Below, in pieces: positions 1 through 10,988 of a stretch of 64,000 nt of DNA; position 1 is the stretch's first letter; each line of letters begins with the position of its first letter. The stretch is taken from contig UESW01004362.1 of NCBI GenBank assembly GCA_900491605.1, forward strand, positions 175,997 through 239,996. Direction: 5' to 3'. Source of the stretch: Calamus simplicifolius. Lineage: Eukaryota > Streptophyta > Magnoliopsida > Arecales > Arecaceae. The notes under the pieces are model-generated. The model was not told the origin of the DNA. It saw nothing but the letters and a program-made list of their open reading frames with translations, and did no database searches. The position numbers were made by a program, and so were the translations under genes.

Positions 1-270
1 GATTTTTAAAAAATCGTAGGAAAAGATTTGTTTGCCTACGATTTTAAATTCGTAGGTGCAAAAATCATAGGCAAAGCCTAGATTTGTTTATATTGGATCA
101 TTTGTCTCTATTTCTATTTTGACACTTTTTCTATTGCCTTTAATCTATTGCATAGAAAAAGAATGTTTGATTTCCTAACACAAAATACATTTAAGAAATA
201 CATATAATTTAAATTATATTTATAAAAATTCTAAAGAAAATAGTAAAATTTTATTTTGATGCATTTCTTA
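1..270. repeat. CACTA-type subterminal repeat end plus flank of SIRE copy 1
   Basis: Positions 1-88 carry inverted copies of the motif cctacgatttt / aaaatcgtagg, which form long arrays at 34960-36120 and 54200-56500. The stretch ending near 88 (ataggcaaagcctagattt) is the inverted counterpart of the sequence just inside the CACTA-like terminus at 34946. About 180 bp of AT-rich sequence separates it from the retrotransposon LTR. The same 270 bp precedes the second SIRE copy at 56422-56691, so this flank is part of the duplicated segment. Confidence 0.6.
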
Positions 271-2337
271 TGTTATTTATTGACCTCATATTGATTTTGA
301 TGAAACATAAAATAATTAAGTATTGTACTAATATCATCTCTATCAAGTTTAATCTATTTCAGGTTACTCATTATGAAATTATACACTTTCTTCAGCCCAA
401 GGTCTATTGTAATTCAAAATAAAAGATATTAAAGGTAATGTATAAATATGCTTATAGTAATTTATTTTTTAATAAACTAAATTTTACAATCAGTAGACAT
501 TTTTCATACGTTTTATGTTTGGATGGTTCACGACAAAATAACTTTCAAGCTTATTATATTTACATTGTCTTGAACTGGATTCAATCGTCTTGCAAATCTC
601 TATTTAAACTCTATGTTGTTTTGAACATTTCCTTGAAGTCATTTCTTTTGGCATTGAACGATCGAATTGTTTAAGACTCCCTAACTTTCTCTTATTCAAA
701 ATTGGCTTGCGAGTTTGGATTTGGGCTGCCGATTTTATGTTGTGTTCGGCCTGCTCCCTGGCTGCATATTTGTTCATACAATTGGTATGCTAGCTTGAGG
801 ATTTGGGCTGCCAATTTTATGTTGTATTGGGTCTACTCCCTGGTTGCATATTTATTCATAAAATTGGTATGCTAGCTTGAGGTTTTGGGTTGCTAATTTT
901 ATGCTGCTTTCTGTTGGCTCCCTGATGCTTAAAAATGGTCTGCCGATTTTTTGGAGTTGTTTGCTAGTTTTCCAAAGCTTTTTGTTGCTCTCTGATGCTT
1001 CAAATGGTTTGTTGATTTTTGGAGTTGGTAAGCTAGTTTTCCAAAGCTTTATGTTGGCTCCCTGATGCTTAAAAATGGTCTGCCGATTTTTGGAGTTGGT
1101 ATGCTAGTTTTTCAAAGCTTTCTGCTTGGCTTATTTAGGAGATTGGAATACCAATTCTTGAAGGCTTTGGTTTTGGGATTTCTTGTAACTCCATGACGTT
1201 AAAGTTGGGCTACCGGATTTCAAGGTTAGCTGCTGATTTTTCAAGCTCTTTGGTTGGAATTTTTCCTGGCTTCTTGTGTTAAATCTAGGTTGGCAGCTTC
1301 AAGTATTGGCATGCTACTTTATGTGCTGGTCTACCGGATTGTAAAAGTAGGCTATCGGTTTTGGAACTAGGCTGCTATTTTTCTCCTGGTTTGCTAATTG
1401 AAAAACTAGGCTGCTAATCCCACCTTGTATTCGGTTGGTTCTTGGCTACTTTGTGTTCAACGAATCGTTCCATCGACTCTTTTATTGGGGCTTCTAAAAT
1501 TCTTCATTTAGGCATCTAAACTCTGGAGTTAGGCAACAGATTTTATCTTGGATGGCTGGCCTCCTTAGCTAAGCTTGCCAAGTGTTGTTGTTGCGCTCTC
1601 TCTCTTCTCTATTTCACAACGGTCATGCAACGACTATATTTCTTTGTTGGTTATACAGTGAATGTGAGGAAAGAAAATAAAGAAAAATATCCATGAAAAT
1701 ATTATGAGAAGAATCGTTTGAAAGAGAGATTTATGTTGGTAAGAGATGTATTGGGGTGCTACATTGATTGTTTCAAGCCACCAAAGCTCATTTATTTCTA
1801 ATCTTGAAGTGGTGTTAAAGCTCCAACAGCCCTCTTTGAAGAGCATTCAAAGCATCCACGAAAGCTTCATCGTTGTTGCTGCGCTATTAAATAAAGAAGC
1901 TACCTCGTGTTGAGCTCTTCAAGTTGCTAAGTATATTATTGTTTATCTGCTCATTTATTAAGAGCATCTTGTATTAAACACTATATTCCTTGTGCTTTGA
2001 TTTGTTTCACATTATGAAACATGATTTGGTAGAGGTATACCTGGAAGTATATTTGTAAGGCTTTCTTGTGCCCAAAAATAAGCTTGCTAGCCAGGTAGGC
2101 TTGTGGTGTTTGGTGGATTCCCAAGAGATTCTTAGGGTATAGATATAGGTGCTGGGTTTGGAACCAAACCACATTATATCTTGTTGTTTGTGTGTGATAC
2201 TATTTGTGATTGCTTGCATACTAGCCTCATATCACTCTATGTTATTCATTTGTAAATAAAATATAAATGCACATACTGTTAGTTAATTAATTTTGAGAAA
2301 CCCAATTCATCCCCCTCTTAGGTTGCTACATCTGGGC
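271..2337 (+). mobile_element. 5' LTR of SIRE copy 1 (approximate ends)
   Basis: The start is placed at TG in tgttatttattgacctcat, which resembles SIRE LTR starts. The end is placed before the tRNA-iMet-like sequence gtatcagagtagg at about 2346-2358, just after the phrase cccaattcatccccctctt, which is common at the ends of such LTRs. No second LTR is present in the window, so neither boundary could be confirmed by LTR-LTR comparison. Confidence 0.6.
700..1140 (+). repeat. Imperfect tandem repeats inside the SIRE LTR
   Basis: Two related blocks are visible. The first has a period of about 81 bp, with units starting gatttgggctgcc at about 718 and 799 and a degraded third at 881. The second has units of about 80 bp built on ggctccctgatgctt and ggagttggtatgctag between about 915 and 1130. 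Copy 2 (57140-57590) holds one more partial unit, which accounts for the largest length difference between the copies. Confidence 0.7.
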
Positions 2338-2345
2338 AAAAGTAG

Positions 2346-2358
2346 TATCAGAGTAGGT
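2346..2358 (+). other. Primer-binding-site-like sequence of SIRE copy 1
   Basis: The sequence gtatcagagtagg resembles the tRNA-iMet-complementary site (tggtatcagagc) with mismatches. It lies between the LTR end and gag, as expected for Copia elements. Confidence 0.55.
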
Positions 2359-2398
2359 GCTCTTGTTGACATGCCCTAAAAGCTTAGTGTTAAAGATT

Positions 2399-3197
2399 AT
2401 GGCAACCTTATTGAGTGATGGTCAATCTACTAATAGGCCACCTCTATTTAATGGCACAAATTATGGATTGGAAAGCTAGGATGAAAATTTTCATCCAAGT
2501 GCTTGACTATGACCTATGGGGTACCATAGTAAATGGTCCCATACACCCATGACTAGATTAAATGTCATGAAGATTGCCAAACCAGAAATGGAATGGGATG
2601 AACATGATAAGAAATTAGCTCAGCTCAATGCTAAAGTCATGAATGTTTTATATTGTTCATTAGATGCTAATGAATTTAATTGCATATCTATTTGTTTATC
2701 TGCTAAGAAAATATGGGATAGATTAGAGATTATCCATGAGGGTACCAATCAAGTGAAGGAGTCTAAGATAAATATTCTTGTTCATAGATATGAATTATTT
2801 AAGATGGATTCTAGTGAATCAATTTCTAAAATGTTTACTAGATTTACTGATATCATTAATGGGCTTAAGAGCCTTGGTAAATCATATACTAATGTGGATC
2901 TTGTGAGGAAGGTATTACGGTCTTTGCCTAGGTTTTGGGAGGCCAAAGTGACTGCTATTCAAGAGCAAAGAATCTAAATGCCCTACCTTTGGAAGAATTA
3001 TTGGGATTCCTCATGACTCATGAACTTCAAGTTAAGCAACACACCGATGAGGATGAATCAAAAAGAAGAAGAATAATGGCTCTCAAAATTTTGATCAAAA
3101 GGAAGAGTCGAATGAATCTTTGAAGGATAGTTATGATGAGGACATGGCTCTCATTACTAAAAAATTTAAAAGGTTTATGAAAAGAAGAAAATTTTGA
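2399..3197 (+). pseudogene. SIRE copy 1 gag (capsid) pseudogene
   Basis: This is a Copia Gag-like polyprotein that would form the particle shell. The ATG at 2399 is followed by the N-terminal Copia motif (FNGTNYG...W; DUF4219/UBN2-type). Copy 1 lacks two bases at about 2467 compared with copy 2 (58867-59670), where the frame is open for 267 codons, so here the N-terminus is shifted out of frame. Another indel at about 2966 (gagcaaag against gaggcaaag) breaks the frame again. The reading frame would end at the TGA near 3195. Confidence 0.75.
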
Positions 3198-3249
3198 GAA
3201 AAAAGAAAATCATTTGTAAAAGGAGAAGGAAATAAAGAGAAAGAAAAGG

Positions 3250-3870
3250 TAATTATATGTTATGAATGTAAGAAGTTCAGGACACTTTAAATTGAAATGT
3301 CTACATCTTAAGAAAGGTCCCAAGAAATTCAAGAAGAAAGCAATGATGACTACATGGAGTGATTCTGAGAATTCAAGCTCCGAGGGAGATGAAAAGAATG
3401 AAGTAGCTAATCTTTGCTTCATGGCGGACAACGAGGAGGTAAGTCCAAGTTTTCTTGATGACTTTTCATTTGAAGAGCTGCATAGTGCTTTTTATGAGTT
3501 AGTTGATGATTTGCTAACCTTAATTCCAAAATAAAGATTTGAAAAATCAAATGCAAAATCTAATTTTGAAAAATAATAAATATATTGAAGAAAATCTTTC
3601 AAACAAAGAGAATAAAGATTTAAAAACTAAAGTTGATAGATTTAAACCTATAGTAGATAAATTTATTTTGAGTTCTTTAAAACTAAATATAATTTTAGAT
3701 AGCCAAAAAGCTATTTTTGATAGAACTGGATAAGGCTACAATCCCCTTAGAAAAAAAAATCTTTGAAAAATATTTTCATACATGCTACTCAATCTTCTAA
3801 TGTTACCTGTTTTAAATATGGTTTAAAGGGACATAAGTCCTATGCATGTAGTAGTATTAAAAAGGTTTGG
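3250..3870 (+). pseudogene. SIRE copy 1 nucleocapsid and spacer region, zinc knuckles decayed
   Basis: Two zinc-knuckle remnants are readable. The first, at about 3262-3300, starts CYECKK and would continue SGHFKLKC, but an extra t shifts the frame. The second, at about 3807-3850, reads CFKYGLKGHKSYAC, where the usual second cysteine is replaced by tyrosine. Between them is an acidic/lysine-rich spacer with several frameshifts. Zinc knuckles normally bind the element RNA; as written these could not both fold properly. Confidence 0.6.
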
Positions 3871-3959
3871 GTTCCAAAAGAAACCATATTAACTAATTCA
3901 AAGTACCCAAGAAAGCTTGGGTACCTAAAAGTAAATGTGATATTATGTTTGCAGGTGTG

Positions 3960-6900
3960 TTTTGCAATCCATTGATCTAAAAGAAAGTGGTATCTTGATA
4001 GCAGGTGTTCGAGACATATGACGGGTGACGAATCATAATTCATCACTTTGGAAGCTAAAGATGGAGGTATTGTTACCTTTGGAGATAATGGCCAAGGTAA
4101 AATTATTGGCATTAGTAAAATTGGTGCCACACCTCATACTTATATTGATAATATTCAATTAGTTAATAGTTTAAAGCATAATCTATTAAGTATTAGTTAA
4201 TTGTATGATAAAGGTTTTAAAGTGATTTTTGAATTATCTATTTGCATTGTTTCTAATCCTGTTGACAATTGCATGAAATTCATTGGTCATAGGCATAGAA
4301 ATATTTATACTGTTGATTTGAATGATTTAAATGACCATGATTTTGATTGTCTAGTTGCTATGAATGTTAAAGTTGATGAATATAGTTGGTTATGACATCA
4401 TAGGCTTGCACATGTTAGCATGGATCTTCTTTCAAAATTATTAAAAAGGATTTAGTCAAAGGTTTACCAAAATTAAATTTTGAAAAAGATAAGATTTGAG
4501 ATGCATGCCAATTTAAAAATAAACTAGAATTTCATTTAAATCAAAAAATATGATTTCAAATACTAGGCCATTGGAATTATTGCAGATAGATTTATTTGGG
4601 CCGACTAGAACTACAAGTCTAGGAGGCAAGCGCTACGGTTTTATAATTATCGATGATTTCTCTTGATTTACTTGGGTTTTATTTTTAGCTAAAAAAGATG
4701 AAGCATTTTCTGCTTTTCAAACTTTATTCAAAAAGATTACAAACGAAAAGGGAGTTTCAGTTTTATCAATTCGAAGTGATCATGGTAAGGAATTTAAAAA
4801 TTATTTTTTTTGAAAGTATTTGCAATGAGCATGGCATTAATCATAATTTTTCTGCATCTAGGACACCTCAACAAATGGGATAGAAAGAAAAAAAATAGAA
4901 CTTTATAAGAAATGGCCCGTACCATGTTGTGTGAGAGAAATCTCCAAAATACTTTTGGACTGAAGTAATTAACACTGCATGTTACATTTAAATCGAGCTT
5001 TGATAAGACCCATTTTGAAAAGACCCCTTATGAGCTTTACAAAATTAGAAAACCCAATATTGCATATTTTCGTGTTTTCAGATGTTGATGTTTTATCTTG
5101 AATAATGGAAAATCAAATCTTGACAAGTTTGATGCAAAATCGGATGAAGGTATTTTTCTCGGTTACTCTTCCTCTAGTAGAGCTTATAGAGTTTTCAACA
5201 AAAATACCTTAGTGGTTGAAGAATTAATTCATGTCACTTTTAATGAAACTAATAATCTTCCAACAAGGAAGAGAAAGGTTATTAATGATGCAGGAGAAAT
5301 TGAAAATCAAATGAAAGAATTCACTTTGGAAGAGAAAGGGGATTCAATTGTTCAAACCAATTAAGAAAAGGTAAATCTTGAAGAACCTCAAGGTAATCAT
5401 GACCTAGAAAGAGGTTGGAGGTATGTACATAATCATCCAAAGGAATTTATTATTGGTGATCTCTCGCATGGTGTAAGAACTATATCTTCATTTAGAGATA
5501 CTTATAATAACTTAGCATTTGTTCCTCATATTGAACCTAAATGTTTTGATGATGCTGATATAGAGTGGATCAATGCTATGCATGAAGAATTGAACCAGTT
5601 TGAAAGGATTAATGTATGGATACTAGTAGATAGACCTCATGATCATTCAATTATTGGGACTAGATGGGTATTTAGAAACAAGTTGGATGAGCATGGTAAC
5701 ATAGTTAGAAACAAAGCAAGACTAGTAGCTAAAGGTTATAGCCAGAAAGAGGGAATTGATTTTGATGAAACTTATGCTCCTGTTGCTAGACTAGAAGCTA
5801 TTAGATTGTTACTTGCTTTTACATGCTTCATGAATTTTAAGTTATACCAAATGGATGTTAAGAGTGCTTTCCTAAATGGATATATTGCCGAACAAGTGTT
5901 TGTTGAGCAACCACCAGGATTTGAGAACCATTTGTTTTCAAACCATGTTTTCAAATTAAATAAAGCATTGTATGGTTTGAAGCAAGCCCCTCGAGCGTGG
6001 TATGATCAATTAAGCAAATTCTTGATTAGCAATAAATTCATTAGAGAAAATATCGATACAACACTTTCATTAAAAGAGAAAATGATGATATGCTTATTGT
6101 TCAAATTTATGTTGATGACATCATTTTTTGTTCTACTAATGAAATATTATGTCACAAGTTTGCAAAGCTAATGCAGGATGAGTTCGAGATGAGCATGATG
6201 GGAGAGTTAAATTATTTTTTTGGACTACAAATCAAGCAAAGCAATGATGAAATCTTCATTTGCCAAAGCAAGTACATCAAAGAAATATTAAAGAAATTTG
6301 GTATGGAGACTTTCAAATATGTCGGTACACCTATGAACCCTTCTTGTAGATTAGACTCTTGCAGTAGTGATAATTGTATTGATATGAAATTGTATAGAGG
6401 CATGATAGGATCTTTATTGTATTTAACTGCTAGTAGGCCAATATATTGTTCAGTGTTTGTATGTGTACTAGATATTAGGCTAACCCTAAGGAACCCCATT
6501 TGTTAGCTGTTAAAAGAATCTTTAAGTATTTGAGTGGTTCAATTAACTTAGGATTATGATATGACAAACAATCTAGCATTGACTTAATAGGATATACTAA
6601 TTCAGACTTTGCTGGTTGTAAATTAGACAAAAAATTTACTAGCAAAACTTGCCAATATCTAGGCCTTAATTTAATCTCATGGTTTAGCAAAAATAAACTT
6701 TAGTGGCGTTGTCCACAGCTGAGGCTGAGTACATTGCAGTTGAAAGTTGTTATATTCAAATCTTGTGGATTAAACAACAACTAGAAGACTATGGCATTAA
6801 ACTAAAAGGCATTCCTATAAAATGCGATAATACTAGTGCTATCAATTTAACTAAGAATTCTATTCAGCACTCTAGGATAAAACACATAGAGATTAGGCAT

Positions 6901-7135
6901 CATTTTATTAGAGATCATATTAATAATAGTGATATTGTGCTTGAGCATGTTTATACTGATTTGCAACTCGCTGATATTTTCACAAAACCCTTTGATGAAT
7001 CAAAATTTTATGAAATTAGAAGAGAGCTTGGTTTGCTTGATCCTACTATAGAGAGTTGTTATGATTGTTTAATTTATATACAATCTTGTATTCATTATCA
7101 TTGCATGAATTTTATGTCATATGAATTGCCTGCTT
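3960..7135 (+). pseudogene. SIRE copy 1 pol pseudogene (protease, integrase, RT, RNase H)
   Basis: Domains in order: protease with the catalytic DSG triad read as DSR (arginine codon 4003-4005); GAG-pre-integrase (HHRLAHVS, about 4394-4420); integrase (LQIDLFGPTRT at about 4582, then FIIIDDFS followed by TGA at 4664-4666); reverse transcriptase from about 5578 (GTRWVFRNKL, KARLVAKGY, DVKSAFLNG, LYGLKQAPRAWY); active-site YVDDI at about 6108; RNase H with AEAEYIA at about 6718 and LADIFTKP at about 6970. Two frames are needed across RT because of a frameshift at about 6080. Stops at 4664, at about 6557 and at 6702 are shared with copy 2. Confidence 0.9.
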
Positions 7136-7507
7136 GATCTTCATGTTCCTTATTTTTGAAATTTTTATTGGATCAATTTTAAATTATTTTGGCTGATGTT
7201 TTGAATGAATGAAATCCTTTATTTTTATTTCCCCTGGCCTACCAGTTTTTAGGTTTTGGCCTTCCACTTTTGGGAGTGGAAGACCAAAAGAATGAAACCG
7301 GTCATCTAGTTTTAGTGCTGGATGACCAAATTCCTCATTTTGGAAGCCCAACTAGGCATTAGTGGCCTTCCAACCGTGGGATCATAGCCAGCTGGTTTTA
7401 AGGGAGTTTGATTGGATTTCTTTTCATTCCATACTTCTTCCCCAAGCCGTGCGTCTTCTTTTCCCTCAAGCTTCATCTCATCTTATGTTCTTGCTTTCTT
7501 TGGATCA
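7136..7507 (+). other. Spacer between pol and the envelope-like frame
   Basis: No coding frame is supported here. It holds short imperfect repeats of the kind gaccaaaa/ggccttcca (7245-7370), and is identical apart from scattered differences to 63620-63991. Confidence 0.5.
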
Positions 7508-8628
7508 ATGGCTCCTAAAGGAAAGTCTGATCGTGGATCTTCTTCCCGAGGCATTAATGAGTGCTCTCCCTCTAATCCTTCTAGTTTCCAATCTATGATT
7601 AGAAGATCTGTAGCTTTTGAAAAAATAGTTGATTTTGAGTTTCTAGCTTCTGAAAATTTTGCAATCGGTGAAATGTTAGCATATCAAGGTTAGGAATACC
7701 TACTCAAAACAAACCTTTCCATTTATCTTGATCACATCAAAATTTTCTATCACAATATCAGTTTTGGTGATGATAGAGTATCTTCAACTATTAAAGGTGT
7801 TAGAATTGATTTTAATGAAGATACATTACGAGAGATTTTAAATATTCCTAATGTTGATGTTGGTGAGCTCATTCATGAGGGAAAAAGCTTAGAATAGAAA
7901 CTGTTCTTGATATATATGATGCTTCTCATGTTGATAAAGTCTTTGCTAAAGATTTGAATGCAAAAATGAGGTTACTTCACAGTATTATTTCTCGGTGTCT
8001 TACCCCTAGAAGTGGGAGTTTTGACTATGTGATGACCGAGATTTGACCATTATGTTCCATGTCGTGATCCAACTTTACTTGCACCTACCTAGGATAATGA
8101 TTTATGTTATGAAAGAGGCAGTTAGTAGACTTAAAGAAGCTCTACCCTACGATCTACTTCTCACCCATTTTTAATCATTTTGGTATTGATGTTAGAGGTG
8201 AGAATGTCTACAATCTCAACCCCACTAATATTTTCAATGAGTGTCTCCTAAATCGTATGGGATTTACTAAGGTAGATGGCCTATGGACAAGGAGCAAAGG
8301 AAAAATACAAGACCTTCCTGCACCTATCCAGGGGAAGCAATCTATCGTGCCTCAAAATTTTTTTGCTGAACCTTAGATGTATCCTTCTGTTTCTACTGGA
8401 CCTCAGTATTATCCTTCCAATTCTACTGAACCTCAAACTTATCCCTCTATTTCTAATGTACCTCAGAATTACACTTCTATGTTTGGTGACCCTTCTACAA
8501 ATTGTTCTTATATGTTAGCTGAACAAGATCTTATGCCCATGGACCCCAATCCTTCCATTAATGTCAATCCTTCATTTGTCAATAACCCTACCATTGATTC
8601 AAATCCACCCAATGTTCCATCACCTGCT
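7508..8628 (+). pseudogene. Post-pol (envelope-like) ORF of SIRE copy 1, disrupted
   Basis: The ATG at 7508 opens a frame starting MAPKGKSDRGSSSRG, followed by a region resembling the plant post-pol protein of SIRE/Maximus elements (basic serine-rich start, then a conserved alpha-helical block containing DHIKIFYHNISFGDD at about 7718-7765). A TAG at 7690 and further stops break it. The last 250 bp (8377-8628) encode a repetitive Pro/Ser/Tyr-rich tail with units of the kind YPSxSxxPQ. The terminal TGA overlaps the first bases of the following LTR. The function of such proteins is not established; the env-like label rests on position only. Confidence 0.55.
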
Positions 8629-9879
8629 TGAAAGAGTTGTTCCCTAAAAGCCAATCGCAATTTATATTGTGATAGGGTTTCTTTTATTCTTTCAAATCAT
8701 GTATATGATTTTTTGCTTATAAATAAAAGGCATTATGTTTCATCATTCGCTGCTTCTTATAATTATGATGAACCCCATAGATTAGGGCAATGGTTTTGGG
8801 GCTATGATGAGATCATACCAGTAAGACCTAAAATCCTAAAACTCTAATCTAAAATATTCTCAGTCGATGGTACATTGAGTCAGGGATCAATGCTACCAGA
8901 AAGACTAACACATCTTATGTATGCTCGATGCAAAGGGTGATTGATCTCACAATCACTTGTGTGAGACACTAATACAAAGATGTGGGTACTCATTAGAGGA
9001 ATGAGTTCACTGAATTAACCTACCAAGAGAACATCTTATGGATGCTTACTTATTTGTCAAAAGATGATTCTCTAAGTGGGAGTTATGTAAGTGATCCTTA
9101 GACCTGAGATCACCATAGTTACACTCATTCATGACATTAAGTTGTGTACGAGGTATTCTGGATATGGTGGACTGTGTACGAAGATTGTGAGTAGATCAAC
9201 AAGGAATCAATCACTTTTAGTAAGAGAAGCCTACATCCTACTTGCTCTAATCTTATGATGATTCAGGAAGTCTTTGATCAAAGCAGCATGAAAAATTAGA
9301 AAAAGTTTCTAATATTTCATTAATTGAATTATCATTAGAAGATTAAGAGAGACATGAATAAGTAATTGAGTTTGATATTGATCCATCTCATATACTTATT
9401 CAGGGTGCAACATGATTGAAGGATTGAATTGTACCTTGCCATTGAAGGGTATGTTTGGTATATCCATCAAATTTTATATCTTTCAGGTAGACATGATACA
9501 TTGCTAGACGTCAATCTTGTCTTATAAGTTTGATTGGATTAAAGAGTTTGATTTGATCAATAATTAGAAAGTGTTCTAATTGTCAAGTTTGGGATCGCAT
9601 TGATTGAACCTATAAGGATTAGAAATGTTCTAATCATGATAGGTCAACTTGCACCCACACCTACTGCTGGCTAAATGTGAAACCCAATGGGTCACACATA
9701 AAGGAATTGATCAAGGGTCTAATTGGATTAGATCATGTTTGCAAGATAGACATGCTAACACGTATTGCAAACCCTAACTCTTGATTCAAATTAGATTCGA
9801 ATCTGATTCTTGTATTAGGTTAATCTAATATGATTAGATCATGACCTAATGTGGGTTGGTCAAGAGTTGGAACCCAATT

Positions 9880-10045
9880 GGCTTTATTTGGACCATTGGA
9901 TGGCTCTTTGGATAATGGATTTGGACCGTTGGTTAGTGGCTCGATTTGGACCATTGGATGATGATGTCTTAATCTGAACCATTGAATGATGTCTTAATCT
10001 GGACCATTGGATAATTTCTTAATCTAGACCATTGGATGGTGTTTT
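9880..10045 (+). repeat. Short tandem repeats ggaccattggatg in the LTR
   Basis: At least five imperfect copies of (t)ggaccattggatgatg-like units occur about 25-45 bp apart, in the LTR upstream of its TATA box. Confidence 0.6.
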
Positions 10046-10144
10046 ATTTTGGACATTATCATGAAATAAGTGTGGAAGGTTATCAACGTGAGAAGGGCTT
10101 TGATAAGGCTTATCGGCGGATATATCTTTTGAGCAGATACATCT

Positions 10145-10260
10145 TTTCACTCTCTCCGTAGCGCCTCATCATGATGAGGCGCTGTCCTTAGGATATGCCT
10201 CATCATGATTAGGAGCTATCCTTAGGACATGCCTCATCATGATGAGGCCAGATGAGGCGT
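10145..10260 (+). repeat. Palindrome-bearing direct repeats upstream of the LTR TATA box
   Basis: Three copies of gcctcatcatgatgaggc-like palindromes are spaced about 36-50 bp apart. The first (about 10166) and third are perfect 18-bp inverted repeats. Their place about 50-150 bp upstream of the TATA box suggests enhancer-like elements, which is inference. Confidence 0.6.
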
Positions 10261-10293
10261 ATAGATGGAATGCATCTGCATCCCTCCGCCTTT

Positions 10294-10301
10294 TATAAAT
10301 A
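10294..10301 (+). promoter_or_regulatory. TATA box of the Copia LTR
   Basis: TATAAATA sits in a GC-containing context in the middle-to-late part of the LTR, where the U3/R border is expected. Transcription would start about 30 bp downstream. Confidence 0.6.
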
Positions 10302-10349
10302 GGAAGGCCTCTTGTGTTTCATGATGCAGACATCTTTCCTTAATTTATA

Positions 10350-10500
10350 TTTTAGGTCTTGTCCTAAACCAAGACAAGAAGGTCTTCTTCAGGACAAGAG
10401 GTTGTCTTGTCCTAAACCAAGACAAAGAAGTCTTCTTCAAGACAAGAGGTTGTGTTGTCCTAAACCAAGACAAGGAGGTCTTCGTCAGGACAAGAAGCTT
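10350..10500 (+). repeat. Three tandem repeats of about 47 bp in the LTR leader
   Basis: Units contain cctaaaccaagacaa and ggtcttcttcaggacaagag. The three copies at about 10360, 10408 and 10456 differ by a few substitutions. The short open frame across them is a by-product of the repeat. Confidence 0.75.
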
Positions 10501-10853
10501 TGAAGGATTTCTTGTAAGAAAAAGAAAAATAGAAGGGAAAGAAAGCAAGCCAATCAAATCCTTTAGAAGGATTAAACTATCAAGAATTAATAAATAAAGG
10601 AGCCAGAGTCTTGAACCCAATTCCTGTATGGATCAACGTTGGAGGGTGAACACTTGGGCACCTTGTGGATATTCTAACATATTGGATTTAGCATTACAGA
10701 TATTCTTCTTATCCTACATTTATCATTTATTCATTTGATCGTTACCATTAAGAAGATCTTGGCTATTAAGAGTTTCATGCAAATATAGTTATTAAGAAAT
10801 TCATATAATCCATACGCTTCCACTGCGCTATTAGACGTGCATGGTAACCCCAA

Positions 10854-10871
10854 CAGTGGTATCAGAGCCAT
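10854..10871 (+). other. tRNA-iMet primer-binding site
   Basis: tggtatcagagcc follows the LTR end by one or two bases and is the canonical Copia minus-strand primer site. It sets the element's orientation as plus and marks the preceding LTR as a 5' LTR. Confidence 0.85.
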
Positions 10872-10988
10872 CCTTAAATGGTGCAATCAAATGATCATGA
10901 ATGTTGTAGGATCCAAAAATGCTATGTGATAGCAATATTAGATATCATGATATGAAGTATGGTTATTAAAATGCTATGTGATAGCAAT
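10872..10988 (+). mobile_element. Start of the Copia internal region, interrupted
   Basis: About 115 bp of leader remain before the CACTA terminus. A direct repeat of about 18 bp (atgctatgtgatagcaat) occurs at about 10920 and again at 10971-10988, just before the insertion. No gag frame is present in what remains, and no continuation was recognised elsewhere in the window. Confidence 0.5.

Larger units (their letters stand above)
271..8628 (+). mobile_element. SIRE/Maximus-type Copia retrotransposon, copy 1, truncated and dead
   Basis: The order is LTR, primer-site-like sequence, gag, protease, integrase, reverse transcriptase, RNase H, then an extra reading frame after pol. That extra frame and the RT wording are typical of the SIRE/Maximus lineage of Ty1/Copia. 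The 3' part and 3' LTR are missing because another LTR starts at 8629. Many frameshifts and stops break all the frames. A near-identical copy lies at 56692-64000. It is inferred to be incapable of transposition by itself. Confidence 0.85.
8629..10853 (+). mobile_element. Long LTR of a Tork/TAR-like Copia element
   Basis: The start TGaaagagttgttccctaaa matches in layout the start of the solo LTR at 43731 (both share cctaaa(a)gccaatc within 30 bp). The end is placed at ...ccccaaca, directly before the primer site tggtatcagagcc. Inside are a TATA box (10294), transcribed-leader repeats and imperfect tandem repeats. It is inferred to be the 5' LTR of an element whose interior is cut off by the CACTA insertion at 10989. 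It interrupts the SIRE post-pol frame. Confidence 0.75.

Noticed and set aside
1981..2219. Minus-strand frames in the SIRE LTR, repeated at 58421-58683
   Set aside because: Present in both copies only because the LTR is duplicated; no domain, and opposite to the element's transcription.
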